A program made the position numbers and the translations under genes. A stretch of DNA of 64,000 bases, from the NCBI GenBank assembly GCA_964527565.1, contig CAZGOY010000004.1, positions 1-64,000 on the forward strand, in the 5' to 3' direction. Shown here piece after piece: positions 42,731 through 53,100 of this stretch (position 1 is its first letter; each line of letters starts with the position of its first letter). This stretch comes from JAGXQV01 sp964527565 (GTDB lineage: Bacteria; Pseudomonadota; Gammaproteobacteria; Burkholderiales; Sulfuricellaceae). Under the pieces are notes generated by a model. That model was not told where the DNA came from. It did no database searches and saw only the letters and a program-made list of their open reading frames with translations.

Positions 42731-43156
42731 TCAGGGCGCGCTGCCGCTCGGGTCGGTGACGAAACCGATGCGCAGCAGTCCCTGGCGCGCGGCTTCGGAC
42801 ATCAGTTGCGCCACTTTTTCGTAAGGCGTGGTGCGCTCGGCGCGGATGTGCAGTTCCGGCTGCGGCTGTTGTGCGGCGGCCGCCGCCAGACGTTGCGCCA
42901 ACTGTTCCCGGCTGACCACTTCGCCGTTCCAGTAGGTGCGGTTTTCGGCGTCGATGGCCAGTTGCACGTTATCCGGCTTGGTCAGATTGGGCGCCGAGGA
43001 CGCCCTGGGCAGGTCGACCTTGACGGCGTGCGTCAGCAAGGGCGCGGTAATCATGAAGATGATCAACAGCACCAGCATCACGTCGATCAGCGGCACCATA
43101 TTGATTTCGGCGAGCGGCTCGTTGTCGTCGCCGCTTTCCATGCTTGCGAAGGCCAT
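42731..43156 (-). CDS. exbD: ExbD/TolR-type energy transducer
   Basis: 141 aa. One transmembrane helix (residues 19-38) with the conserved INMVPLIDVMLVLLIIFM, including Asp25 that carries protons, and a periplasmic domain. Part of the ExbBD complex that powers TonB. Comes 10 nt after exbB on the same strand. Confidence 0.85.
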   Translation of the reverse strand: MAFASMESGDDNEPLAEINMVPLIDVMLVLLIIFMITAPLLTHAVKVDLPRASSAPNLTKPDNVQLAIDAENRTYWNGEVVSREQLAQRLAAAAAQQPQPELHIRAERTTPYEKVAQLMSEAARQGLLRIGFVTDPSGSAP

Positions 43157-43166
43157 GGTTTTCTCC

Positions 43167-43991
43167 CTATCGCACGGCCAGACCGGGGTGGCTGGGGGTG
43201 GTCTGTGTTTCGGCGCCCAGGCTTTGGGCGAGGCTCTGGGCGCGCGCCATGGCGATCACCTTTTCGCTGGTGGCGCGGGCGTCGGTGAGCATGGGCGAAG
43301 TCTTGATGCCGGTGGCGAGGAAGGCGAACACGTCGTAGGCGAAGGAGTTGAGCTGCGAAAGCGTGTTGCGGTTGGCGCGCGCGAAGGTGTTGTAGGCGAT
43401 GGCGGCGGGAATCGCCACCGCTAGGCCGATACCGGTCATGATCAGCGCTTCGCCCACCGGGCCGGCCACCTTGTCCAGCGTGCCCTGGCCGGAAAGGCCG
43501 ATGGCCACCAGGGCGTGATAGATGCCCCACACGGTGCCGAACAGTCCGACGAACGGCGCCGAGGAGGCCACCGTGGCGAGGAAGGTTTGGCCGAATTCGA
43601 TATGTGTCTTATCTTCGTCGATGGCGCGCTTGAGGGCGCGCGTCAGCATCTCGTCCGGCGCGCCGGAATCGATCAGGCTGGTGGAGCACTGGCCACCGTT
43701 GCGGCAGCGGGTGTGCTGCTCGATGGCGGTGAAGCCGTGATGCACCAGGTGCGAGAATGGCTCGGTAGCGTTCTGTTCGCGGATGCGTTCGGCCACCGCT
43801 TCCAGGTTGGGCGCATCCCAGAAGGCGCTGAGGAATTCGTTGCTCTTGCGGCGCATCCGAAACAGCAGCACGCCCTTGGTGACGATCAGGTACCAGGAAC
43901 CGGCGGACATGACCAGCAACACCCCGAGGATGAATAGCGCCACGCCGTCGGCATGACCGAGAAAATGGGCAAAGCCCAGCGACTGTTCCAT
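43167..43991 (-). CDS. exbB: ExbB/TolQ proton channel
   Basis: 274 aa. Three transmembrane helices; the second and third include TVASSAPFVGLFGTVWGIYHALVAIG and AGPVGEALIMTGIGLAVAIPAAIAYN, the ExbB hallmark. A Cys-rich loop (TRCRNGGQCSTSL) in the cytoplasmic part is unusual. It sits between tonB and exbD. Confidence 0.85.
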   Translation of the reverse strand: MEQSLGFAHFLGHADGVALFILGVLLVMSAGSWYLIVTKGVLLFRMRRKSNEFLSAFWDAPNLEAVAERIREQNATEPFSHLVHHGFTAIEQHTRCRNGGQCSTSLIDSGAPDEMLTRALKRAIDEDKTHIEFGQTFLATVASSAPFVGLFGTVWGIYHALVAIGLSGQGTLDKVAGPVGEALIMTGIGLAVAIPAAIAYNTFARANRNTLSQLNSFAYDVFAFLATGIKTSPMLTDARATSEKVIAMARAQSLAQSLGAETQTTPSHPGLAVR

Positions 43992-43998
43992 GTATGTA

Positions 43999-44667
43999 TT
44001 AGCCTTTCAGGTTGAAAACAATAGGGACTAGCACCCATGCGCCGATGGCTTCCTCGCCACGGCGCGCGGGTACGAATTTCCAGCGCCACACGGCGTCCTG
44101 TGCGGCCTGATCCAGGCGCGCGGAACCGCTTCCGGCTCTGACCTGGATTTGCGAGGGCTTGCCGTTCGGTTCGACATACACGCGCAGGACGGTCTTGCCC
44201 GATTCTTCCATGCGCCGCGACATGGCCGGATAAACCGGCGCGGGGTTGTCCAGATAGTCGGCGTCGAAGCCCGGAGGAATGATGGCCGGTGCGGGAGCAG
44301 GCGCGGGGGACGGCGGCGGAGTCTGCACCACCGGCGGAGCCTCGCCGGCGCTGCTGGGCGCGCTGGTTTCCGCCGCCACGATCTGGGGTTGTGGCTCTGG
44401 TATGGCTTGCGGCACCGGCTGCGGCTGCTTTTCCACCGGGCGGGGCTTGGGCGGGACGATCTTCGGTGGCGCGGGCGGCGGCTTGGGCGCTTCCTGCTGA
44501 ATGACTTGCACCATCAGGGTCGCCATTTCCGGCGGCAGCTTGACCACTTCCAGCGAAAGCAGCAAGCCGATGACCGCCACGTGCATGGCGACCGCCGCCG
44601 CTACCCCGGACGGGGAAATGCGCGCCTGGGACGAATAGTGCCTGCCGAAGGTTTCGCTGTGGGTCAT
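43999..44667 (-). CDS. tonB: TonB energy transducer
   Basis: 222 aa. N-terminal anchor (VAAAVAMHVAVIGLLLSLEV), a Pro/Lys/Gln-rich periplasm-spanning region (PKPPPAPPKIVPPKPRPVEKQP) and the C-terminal domain with YPAMSRRMEESGKTVLRVYVEPNGKPSQIQV and WRWKFVPARR. Start ATG 44667 upstream of the anchor; first gene of tonB-exbB-exbD under a Fur box 58 bp upstream. It would energise the receptors in this window. Confidence 0.9.
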   Translation of the reverse strand: MTHSETFGRHYSSQARISPSGVAAAVAMHVAVIGLLLSLEVVKLPPEMATLMVQVIQQEAPKPPPAPPKIVPPKPRPVEKQPQPVPQAIPEPQPQIVAAETSAPSSAGEAPPVVQTPPPSPAPAPAPAIIPPGFDADYLDNPAPVYPAMSRRMEESGKTVLRVYVEPNGKPSQIQVRAGSGSARLDQAAQDAVWRWKFVPARRGEEAIGAWVLVPIVFNLKG

Positions 44668-44724
44668 GGGGCTGTCTGAAATGGCGGGTTGGTTATAAAT
44701 GCGAATTGTTCTCAAAAATTATAT

Positions 44725-44741
44725 ATGAGAATAATTCTCAT
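44725..44741 (-). promoter_or_regulatory. Fur box upstream of tonB
   Basis: ATGAGAATAATTCTCAT is a perfect 17-bp palindrome matching the Fur core, 58 bp upstream of the tonB ATG. The surrounding 300-bp gap (44668-44982) holds this box and the terminator listed next. Confidence 0.85.
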
Positions 44742-44841
44742 CGCAATAGCTTTGTAAGGCTGCTTTGTAAGGCAGGGTTGGGCGCTTACTGAGTGGAGGA
44801 CTTTCACCTCCAGGCGCGCTCTGCCGGGCGCACCAAAAGAA

Positions 44842-44864
44842 AACGCCGTCACTTGGACGGCGTT
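44842..44864 (-). terminator. Rho-independent terminator of the Rpn-type gene
   Basis: Stem AACGCCGTC / GACGGCGTT, 9 bp with a 5-nt loop; read on the minus strand it is followed by TTTTCTTTT. It lies 118 bp past the stop of the Rpn-type gene. Confidence 0.7.
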
Positions 44865-44982
44865 GGGTGTACAGGACGGCTAGATGGTGGAGCGGAGGCG
44901 ACCCGGAAACAAGCGAAATATTTACGCCAAATTAGCCCTGTATCGACCAATTTGAGTACGTTTGCGGGCTTGTGGACACGAT

Positions 44983-45975
44983 TCAGTGTTCCCGGAATAC
45001 GTCGTTGAGCGATTTCGCGTCCAATATCCGATCTCCCCAGATTTCCAGTTGATCGGTACTTGCTTGAGTCAGCCGAATCTCAATGGCTTCGGGCAAAGTA
45101 CCGAAACGGCGGGTCAGCTGGCGGCGCAGCAGAACCCCTTCGCCCTGCTGCATTCCCTGCTGCATTCCCTGCTGCATTCCCTGCTGCATTCCCTGCTGCC
45201 GCCCTTTCTCAATTCCGATCCGTTCAACCGACGACACGTAGCGCATTTTTTCTTTCTCCTCAAACACTTCAATATTTAGCCACAACTCTTGCGTCAGATG
45301 TTCCGGGAGCCGCATCATCCAGTCTAGCACCAGAAACAGGTCGATGACGCGCTGTTTTCCCCAGCCCCGCTGATAAAGCAACTGAACCAGCTTCCACTTC
45401 GCTGTAAAGCGGGCATCCATGTCCTTGCGTGTGGCCTTGGTCAGTAGATGGGCCAGCGTTACCAAGGCGAAGGGATTCGCATCCGCTTGGAGTTCGGTTT
45501 CGTGACCCATGAAGTCCAGCAGTTTGGCGGTGGGAAATTCCAGTGTATGTTTGCATCCCAGCACCTCAAATCCAAATGAAGTGGGGCGCCAGCCTTCCGA
45601 TTCATCCGCGAGTACCGCCATGCTGGCTACCGGGTGGTGGTAACGGTCATACAAGCGATAGTTGTAAACGAACATCCGCTCGGCAAATTCCGCTTGGGGG
45701 CTGCCCTGCACTTCGAGGTGAATGTAAATCCAGTCCTCTTCTCCAGAAAGTCGGCTTACCCGGACAAGTTTGTCGACGAACCGTTTGCCGAGTTCGGCAT
45801 CCTGCACCACGGCACGCAGTTCACTATCGAGAAATTCGTAGCCGTGCAACCAATCGATCTGCTCATGGGCCGCCGGAAAATAGAAGGCCATGAATTCGGG
45901 AAAGTAACGCTCGACGGCTTCTTTCCACGGGCTGTCATAGTCGTCGGGGGAGGAAAGGTCACCTGGGTTTGTCAT
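44983..45975 (-). CDS. Rpn/PD-(D/E)XK-type nuclease protein with DUF4351 end
   Basis: 330 aa. N-terminal nuclease-like fold with SPWKEAVERYFPEFMAFYFP, WIYIHLEVQGSPQAEFAERMFVYNYRLYDRY (the E-x-Q core), then helical middle, a GMQQ tandem repeat (four 12-bp units at 45145-45192) and a DUF4351 segment (LLRRQLTRRFGTLPEAIEIRLTQASTDQLEIWGDRIL). Such Rpn proteins cut DNA and promote recombination; their repeat tract varies in length. ATG 45975 chosen; no strong ribosome site. A terminator follows. Confidence 0.75.
   Translation of the reverse strand: MTNPGDLSSPDDYDSPWKEAVERYFPEFMAFYFPAAHEQIDWLHGYEFLDSELRAVVQDAELGKRFVDKLVRVSRLSGEEDWIYIHLEVQGSPQAEFAERMFVYNYRLYDRYHHPVASMAVLADESEGWRPTSFGFEVLGCKHTLEFPTAKLLDFMGHETELQADANPFALVTLAHLLTKATRKDMDARFTAKWKLVQLLYQRGWGKQRVIDLFLVLDWMMRLPEHLTQELWLNIEVFEEKEKMRYVSSVERIGIEKGRQQGMQQGMQQGMQQGMQQGEGVLLRRQLTRRFGTLPEAIEIRLTQASTDQLEIWGDRILDAKSLNDVFREH
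45145..45192 (-). repeat. Four 12-bp tandem repeats in the Rpn-type gene
   Basis: CTGCTGCATTCC repeated four times exactly on the plus strand, encoding GMQQ units; a degenerate fifth follows. Unit length is a multiple of three, so slippage changes the linker without breaking the frame. Confidence 0.85.
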
Positions 45976-46303
45976 CGAGTTTGATTTCAGTCCGCATTCG
46001 TTTCTTCCGACATTTGCCGCAATTCTTCGGCATCCACGGCCATTCACATCCAGAATGTATCGCGGCTGTCACTCATCATTGCTGAAATTTTAGCGCAGAT
46101 ACCATAACTTTGCGCACGCCGCAGGATTGCGCTTGGCTGTGTGCGCTGGCAAACAGACTGAAGGCCGCTTCCAGTGCACCGTACACACCTTCTCCTGTGC
46201 TTGGTGATCCGCACTGCTGTGCCTGTGCCTGATTGCGCACCGGCGAAGCGTGTTACGGAAATTCGCCGACAACAGGCTTGGTCAATCTGGAGGTAAATTT
46301 TCC
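45976..46303. other. Divergent intergenic region, no gene seen
   Basis: 328 bp between two divergent genes. No convincing frame, palindromic operator or repeat was found. It must hold promoters for both the Rpn-type gene and the signalling operon. Confidence 0.5.
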
Positions 46304-49240
46304 TTGAAAGCCGCTCAAAAAATTGTTGCCTGGTTAGGTGGCGCCGCTGCGCTGGTTGGCCTGGGCATATTAATGTCGTTCTGGTCTTTCCGGCAGATCG
46401 AGGAGGCCGCCACGGCGCGGCAGCATGCCCATGTCGTCATTCACAACGCCAACGAGTTGCTGTCGGTATTGAAAGATGCCGAGACCAGCGAGCGCGGCTA
46501 TTTGCTGACCGGTGACGAAACCTTTCTGGGGCTGTATTTCGCCGGGCGCGATAGTATCCGCGGTCAACTGGCAGGATTGCGTGAACTGACCCAGCTTGAC
46601 GCTGCCGATAAACACCTGGATAAGCTGGTGCCGTCGATTGAAGCGAAATTGGCGCATATGTCGCGAAACATCGAATTGCGCCGCGCCGGGGATATGGCTG
46701 CCGTGCTGGCGGATGTGCGCGCCGGGGCCGGTAAGCGCCTGATGGATACGATCCGTGCCGGGATGGGCGACTTCATCATGCTGGAAGAAGAATTGCTGGC
46801 GCAGCGCGAAATGAATTTTCAGTCCAACATGCGCCGTCTGTTTGGCGTCATCGTTAGCGCAAGCGTGCTGGCGCTGCTGTTTGCGCTTGCCTTCGCCTAT
46901 CTGATTTACCGGGAAACACAGCAGAGACTCAAAAATCTGGTCTATCTTGAAACACAACATTTGCTCGACGAGCTGAAGGAAAAAAACGTCGAACTGGAGC
47001 GCGCCAGGGCTGCGGCGGACCAGGCCAGCCTCGCCAAATCGGATTTTCTTTCGAACATGAGCCACGAGATCCGCACGCCGATGAACGCCATCATCGGCAT
47101 GTCCCATCTGGCGCTGAAGACTGAGCTGACGCCGCGCCAGCGCGACTACGTCAAGAAAATCCAGGGTTCCAGCCGACATCTGCTGAACATCATCAACGAC
47201 ATTCTCGACTTTTCGAAGATCGAGGCGGGAAAAATGGCGGTGGAGCATATCGAGTTCGAGCTGGAGAAAGTGCTCGACAATGTCGCCAACCTGATCGCCG
47301 ACAAGACCGCCGCCAAGGGGCTGGAACTGGTCTTCGAGGTCGACAGGGACGTGCCGCCCATGCTGATCGGCGACCCGTTGCGGCTGGGGCAGATTCTGGT
47401 CAACTTCAGCAACAATGCGGTCAAATTCACCGAGCAGGGCGAGATCGCCATCAATGTCCATCTCCGGGAGCAGAACGATCAGAATGTCCTGCTGTGCTGC
47501 ACCGTGCGCGATACCGGCATCGGCCTGTCGGCGGAACAGCTGGGGCGCCTGTTCCAGAAGTTTACCCAGGCGGATACCTCGACCACGCGCGAATTTGGCG
47601 GCACCGGTCTGGGCCTGGTGATTTCCAAGAAACTGGCCGAACTGATGGGCGGCGCGGTGGGGGTGGAGAGCGAACCCGGCAAGGGCAGCACCTTCTGGTT
47701 CACGGCGCGCCTCGACAGGAGCGCGGGCCAGAAGCGCCATCTGGTCCTGGCGGACGGCCAGCAGGGCAAGCGCGTGCTGGTGGTGGACGACAACGAGAGC
47801 GCCCGCCTGGTTCTCGCCGACCTGCTCGGCGGCATGAGCTTCAAGGCCGACCAGGCCGATTCCGGCAAAGCTGCTATCGGCGCGGTGAATGGCGCCGAGG
47901 CACAAGGCATGCCCTACGAGATCGTCTTTCTCGACTGGCAGATGCCGGGCATGGATGGCATCGAAACCGCCAGGCAACTCAGGGCGCTTCCGCTCAATCA
48001 CATGCCGCACATGGTGATGGTCACCGCCTTTGGCCGTGAAGAGGTGATCCGCAGCGCGGAGGAAACCGGCCTTGAGGACGTATTGATCAAGCCGGTCAGC
48101 GCCTCGATGCTGTTCGACAGCATGGTGCGCACGTTGGGGGGAATTGGCGATGGTGCGCGCATCGCCGGCGACGTGCCGACCGGCACCTTCGAGCAGCTCG
48201 CCACCATCAGGGGCGCGCGCATCCTGCTGGTGGAGGACAACGACCTGAACCAGGAAGTGGCCAGCGAACTGCTGACGGACGCCGGTTTCGCCGTGGATGT
48301 GGCGGAGAACGGCCTGGTTGCGCTGGACAAGGTGCGGGCTACCGGTTACGACATTGTGCTGATGGACATGCAGATGCCGGTGATGGACGGCGTGAGCGCG
48401 ACCCTGGAAATCCGCAAGGACGCGCGTTTCAATGATCTGCCGGTGGTGGCGATGACCGCCAATGCCATGCAGGGGGACCGCGACCGCTGCCTGGCGGCGG
48501 GGATGAACGACCACGTCGCCAAGCCGATCGAACCCGAAGACTTGTGGAAGGCGCTGCTGAAGTGGGTTCCGCCGCGCTACCCGATGCCCGTTGCGCCGGA
48601 GACGAATGCGCCGCCGCACGCCGCGCCAAATCCCGAGGCCGAGCTGCCGTCCGGTATCGAGGGGCTGGATATCGCCAACGGCCTGCGCCGCGTGCTCGGC
48701 AAGAAACAGCTCTATCTTTCGATGTTGCGCAAATTCGTCGCCGGGCAGAAAAGCGCGCCGGCGGAAATCCTCCAGGCGCTGGAAGGCGGCGACTGGGCCG
48801 GCGCGGAGCGTTTCGCCCACACGCTCAAGGGGGTTGCCGGAAACATCGGCGCCACCGGCCTGCAACAACTGGCACAGACGCTCGAATCGGCCATCCGGGA
48901 GCGTCGGCCGCGCGGGGAGGTCGATGAGCGGCTCGGTGAAATCAAGGAGCAACTCGACTATTTCATCACGCAACTGCAACAAAAGCTGCCGCAGGAACCC
49001 AGCAAGGCCGCCGTCACCGTCGACCGTGAAACGCTCAAAGTGGCGTGCGATAAGCTGGAAGCCCTGCTGGCCGACGACGATGCGGAGGCAAGCGACTTCC
49101 TGGAGACGAATTCGACGGTGCTGGATGCGGCCTTCCCCGAGCACTATCACCAGATCAGAGACAGCATCCGCTCGTTCGACTTTGAGGCTGCGCTTGCAGC
49201 GTTAAAGGCCGCAACCCAACCTGACAAGGAATTACCGTGA
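46304..49240 (+). CDS. Hybrid histidine kinase 1: CHASE3-HisKA-HATPase-REC-REC-Hpt
   Basis: 978 aa. Two transmembrane helices (residues about 9-29 and 180-205) flank a CHASE3-type sensor ([19 protein letters not shown]). Kinase: [14 protein letters not shown] with His254, [27 protein letters not shown]. Two receivers: [14 protein letters not shown]...DWQMPGMDG and [14 protein letters not shown]...DMQMPVMDG. Hpt [13 protein letters not shown] and a final helical module ([13 protein letters not shown]...[12 protein letters not shown]). Start chosen as TTG 46304 after GGAGG; GTG 46250 is an in-frame alternative. It overlaps the next gene by 4 nt. Bases 48155-48768 are identical to 53931-54544. 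Confidence 0.85.
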   Translation: MKAAQKIVAWLGGAAALVGLGILMSFWSFRQIEEAATARQHAHVVIHNANELLSVLKDAETSERGYLLTGDETFLGLYFAGRDSIRGQLAGLRELTQLDAADKHLDKLVPSIEAKLAHMSRNIELRRAGDMAAVLADVRAGAGKRLMDTIRAGMGDFIMLEEELLAQREMNFQSNMRRLFGVIVSASVLALLFALAFAYLIYRETQQRLKNLVYLETQHLLDELKEKNVELERARAAADQASLAKSDFLSNMSHEIRTPMNAIIGMSHLALKTELTPRQRDYVKKIQGSSRHLLNIINDILDFSKIEAGKMAVEHIEFELEKVLDNVANLIADKTAAKGLELVFEVDRDVPPMLIGDPLRLGQILVNFSNNAVKFTEQGEIAINVHLREQNDQNVLLCCTVRDTGIGLSAEQLGRLFQKFTQADTSTTREFGGTGLGLVISKKLAELMGGAVGVESEPGKGSTFWFTARLDRSAGQKRHLVLADGQQGKRVLVVDDNESARLVLADLLGGMSFKADQADSGKAAIGAVNGAEAQGMPYEIVFLDWQMPGMDGIETARQLRALPLNHMPHMVMVTAFGREEVIRSAEETGLEDVLIKPVSASMLFDSMVRTLGGIGDGARIAGDVPTGTFEQLATIRGARILLVEDNDLNQEVASELLTDAGFAVDVAENGLVALDKVRATGYDIVLMDMQMPVMDGVSATLEIRKDARFNDLPVVAMTANAMQGDRDRCLAAGMNDHVAKPIEPEDLWKALLKWVPPRYPMPVAPETNAPPHAAPNPEAELPSGIEGLDIANGLRRVLGKKQLYLSMLRKFVAGQKSAPAEILQALEGGDWAGAERFAHTLKGVAGNIGATGLQQLAQTLESAIRERRPRGEVDERLGEIKEQLDYFITQLQQKLPQEPSKAAVTVDRETLKVACDKLEALLADDDAEASDFLETNSTVLDAAFPEHYHQIRDSIRSFDFEAALAALKAATQPDKELP
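48155..48768 (+). repeat. 614-bp tract identical to 53931-54544
   Basis: Covers the second receiver and the start of the Hpt in kinase 1. Read by eye, no base differs from the tract in kinase 2, whereas flanking homologous DNA differs at many third positions. Confidence 0.8.
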
Positions 49241-50097
49241 ACCAGTCCGATTCAAGTGAAAAACCCACGATTCTGGTGGTTGACGATGAGCCGGACAACC
49301 TGGCCCTGATGAGCAGTCTATTGAAACGCGACTACAAGGTGAAAGTCGCCGGCAGCGGTGAAAAAGCGTTGAAGATCGCGGCCTCCGAGGCGCCGCCGGA
49401 CCTGATCCTGCTCGATATCATGATGCCCGGCATGGACGGCTACGAGGTGTGTCGGCGGATCAAGCGCGACCCCCAAACACGGAACATCCAGGTGATTTTC
49501 ATCACCGCCAAGGCCGAAATGGCGGACGAGATCAAGGGGCTGGAACTCGGCGCCATCGACTTTATTACCAAGCCGATCAGCCCGCCCATCGTCATGGCGC
49601 GCGTGAGGAACCATCTGGCGCTCAAGGCCATGGCCGATTTCCTGCACGACCAGAACGACTGGGATACGGCACAGCGGCTTGCCGTCACGCTTAAGGGGCT
49701 GTCCGGCAGCATCGGTCTTGTCGGCCTGCAACACTTGGCGGAAAAGCTCGAGATCGAGATACAGGCGCACCGTTCGAGCAAAAAACTCACTGACCGGATC
49801 GACCAGCCGACGCTCGTCGCGCAGACGGCGCAAGAATTGCCTTTGCAAACGGAAAACACGGCGGTCATGGACAACCGGAAAAAACTCAAGACAGTCTGTG
49901 TCCATCTGGAAGCCTTGTTGGCGGACAACAATGTGGAGGCGCGGGATGTGCTGGATGCGCATGCTGAACTGCTGGATGCGGCCTTTCCCGAGCACTGTCA
50001 CGAGATCGACAACAATATCCGCTCATTTGATTTCGAGGCGGCGCTGGTGGCACTCCGAGCCGCTGCCGGACGCGCTGTGACGCCGGAAAAGCCATGA
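49237..50097 (+). CDS. Receiver protein with a His-less Hpt-like domain
   Basis: 286 aa. A receiver at residues 9-125 is complete: [31 protein letters not shown] (phosphoacceptor Asp), [17 protein letters not shown]. The next domain has Hpt sequence ([35 protein letters not shown]), but the phosphorylated His of HTLKG is Val, so it cannot take part in a relay. A helical module shared with both kinases closes the protein. GTG start overlaps the kinase 1 stop; AAGGA precedes it. Confidence 0.85.
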   Translation: MNQSDSSEKPTILVVDDEPDNLALMSSLLKRDYKVKVAGSGEKALKIAASEAPPDLILLDIMMPGMDGYEVCRRIKRDPQTRNIQVIFITAKAEMADEIKGLELGAIDFITKPISPPIVMARVRNHLALKAMADFLHDQNDWDTAQRLAVTLKGLSGSIGLVGLQHLAEKLEIEIQAHRSSKKLTDRIDQPTLVAQTAQELPLQTENTAVMDNRKKLKTVCVHLEALLADNNVEARDVLDAHAELLDAAFPEHCHEIDNNIRSFDFEAALVALRAAAGRAVTPEKP

Positions 50098-50138
50098 GCG
50101 GCCAGCGCCATCCGCTTTCCAGTTAACCGGGGCCGACC

Positions 50139-53100
50139 ATGTCCAGAAAAATCCGCGATCACGCCAGTGCCCATCCCGCTCCCGGTGCGGCGGATAGCCT
50201 CGCCGAGAGCGGACGCCAGGAGCGCTTGCTCAAAACCGAAGCCCTGAAGAACGCGATTTTCAACAGCGCCAACTTTTCGAGCATCGCCACCGACGAGAAG
50301 GGGGTCATCCAGATATTCAACGTCGGCGCCGAGCACATGCTGGGCTACGCCGCCGTCGACGTGCAGAACAAGATCACCCCGGCCGACATCTCTGATCCGC
50401 AGGAAGTTGTTGCGCGCGCCAAGGCGTTGAGCGTCGAGCTGGGGACCTCGATTGCGCCGGGCTTTGAGGCGCTGGTGTTCAAGGCCGCGCGCGGCATCGA
50501 GGATATTTACGAGCTGACCTACATCCGCAAGGACGGCAGCCGTTTCCCGGCAGTGGTATCGGTCACCGCGCTGCGCGACGATCAAGGGGCCATCATCGGC
50601 TACTTGCTGATCGGCACGGACATCAGCGCCCGCAAACGGGCGGAAGAGACGCTGCTGAAAACCGGGGCCTTGCAGAGCGCGATTTTCAATAGCGCCAACT
50701 TTTCCAGCATCGCCACCGACGAGAAGGGCGTCATCCAGATATTCAATGTCGGCGCCGAGCACTTGCTGGGCTACACCGCCGCCGACGTGCTGAACAAGAT
50801 CACCCCGGCGGATATTTCCGACCCGCAGGAATTGGTGGCGCGCGCCAAGGCGCTGAGCGTCGAGCTGGGAACCCCCATTGCGCCGGGCTTCGAGGCGCTG
50901 GTTTTCAAGGCCTCGCGCGGCATCGAGGACATCTACGAGCTGACCTACATCCGCAAGGACGGCAGCCGCTTCCCGGCGGTGGTGTCGGTGACCGCCTTGC
51001 GCGACGACCGCAATACCATCATCGGCTACCTGCTGATCGGTACGGACAATAGCGCGCGCAAGCGGGCGGAAGAGGCGCTGCTCAGAGCGGGTGCCCTGCA
51101 GGATGCGATTTTTAACAGCGCCAACTTTTCCAGCATCGCCACCGACGCCCAGGGCGTGATCCAGATTTTCAATGTCGGCGCGGAACGCATGCTGGGCTAC
51201 ACCGCCGCCGACGTGCTGAACAAGATCACTCCGGCGGATATTTCCGATCCGCAGGAAGTGGTGGCGCGCGCCAAGGCGCTGAGCGTCGAGCTGGGGACCC
51301 CGATTGCGCCGGGCTTCGAGGCGCTGGTGTTCAAGGCGCTGCGCGGCATCGAGGATATTTACGAGCTGACCTACATCCGCAAGGACGGCAGCCGCTTCCC
51401 GGCGGTGGTGTCGGTGACCGCCTTGCGCGACGACCGCAATACCATCATCGGCTACCTGCTGATCGGTACGGACAATAGCGCGCGCAAGCGGGCGGAAGAG
51501 GCGCTGCTCAGAGCGGGTGCCCTGCAGGATGCGATTTTTAACAGCGCCAACTTTTCCAGCATCGCCACCGACGCCCAGGGCGTGATCCAGATTTTCAATG
51601 TCGGCGCGGAACGCATGCTGGGCTACACCGCCGCCGACGTGCTGAACAAGATCACCCCGGCGGATATTTCCGACCCGCAGGAAGTGATCGCGCGCGCCAG
51701 GGCCTTGAGCAACGAGCTTGAAACACCGATTACGCCGGGCTTCGAGGCGCTGGTGTTCAAGGCGTCGCGCGGCATCGAGGATATTTACGAGCTGACTTAT
51801 ATCCGCAAGGACGGTAGCCGCTTCCCGGCGGTGGTATCGGTGACTGCGTTGCGCGACGATCAAGGCGCCATCATCGGCTATCTGTTGATCGGCACGGACA
51901 ATACGGCGCGCAAACAGGCGGAAGACGCGTTGCTCAAGGCGGGGGCTTTGCAGGATGCGATTTTCAACAGCGCCAACTTTTCGAGCATCGCCACCGACGC
52001 CAAGGGCGTGATTCAAATCTTCAACGTCGGCGCCGAACGCATGCTGGGCTACACCGCCGCCGACGTGCTGAACAAGATCACCCCGGCGGATATTTCCGAT
52101 CCGCAGGAAGTGGTGGCGCGCGCCAGGGCCTTGAGCAACGAGCTTGAAACGCCGATTGCGCCGGGCTTCGAGGCCTTGGTATTCAAGGCGTCGCGCGGCA
52201 TCGAGGATATTTACGAGCTGACCTACATCCGCAAGGACGGCAGCCGTTTTCCGGCGGTGGTGTCGGTGACCGCGCTGCGCGACGCGCAGGGGGTGATCAT
52301 CGGCTATCTGCTGATCGGTACCGACAACACCGCGCGCAAGCAGATCGAGGAAGAGCAGAAGAAGCTCGACCAGCGCCTGCGCGACCATCAGTTCTACACG
52401 CGCTCGCTCATCGAATCCAACACCGACGCGATCATGACGACCGACCCGTCCGGCATCATCACCGACGTCAACAAGCAGATGGAAGCGCTCACCGGGTGCA
52501 CGCGCGACGAGTTGATGGGTGCGCCGTTCAAGGGCTACTTTACCGATCCGGAGCGGGCCGAGGCCGCCATCAAGCGGGTGCTGAGCGAAAAGAAGGTGAC
52601 CGACTACGAGCTCACCGCGCGCGCCCGGGACGGCCAGGAAACGGTGGTGTCCTACAACGCGACCACCTTCTACGACCGGGACCGGAAGTTGCAGGGCGTA
52701 TTTGCCGCCGCGCGCGACGTTACGGAGCGCAAGCGCCTGGACCAGGTGCTGCAGGAAAAGAACGTCGAGCTGGAGCGCGCCAAGGCAGCGGCGGACCAGG
52801 CCAACCTCGCCAAATCGGATTTCCTTTCCAACATGAGCCACGAGATCCGCACGCCGATGAACGCCATCATCGGCATGTCCCACCTGGCCCTGCAGACCGA
52901 GCTGACGCCGCGCCAGCGCGACTACGTCAAGAAAATCCAGGGTTCCAGCCGACACTTGTTGAGCATCATCAACGACATTCTCGACTTCTCGAAGATCGAG
53001 GCGGGCAAGTTGACGGTCGAGTACACCGAATTCGAACTGGAGAAAGTGCTCGACAATGTCGCCAATCTGATCGCCGACAAGACCGCCGCCAAAGGGCTGG

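Noticed and set aside
46370..49150. 926-aa minus-strand open frame opposite kinase 1
   Set aside because: Same reason: mirror frame of a highly biased coding sequence, no ribosome site and no family signature.
50253..52382. Possible CRISPR-like or satellite array
   Set aside because: The 426-bp periodic units are coding, in phase and encode PAS domains, with no spacers.
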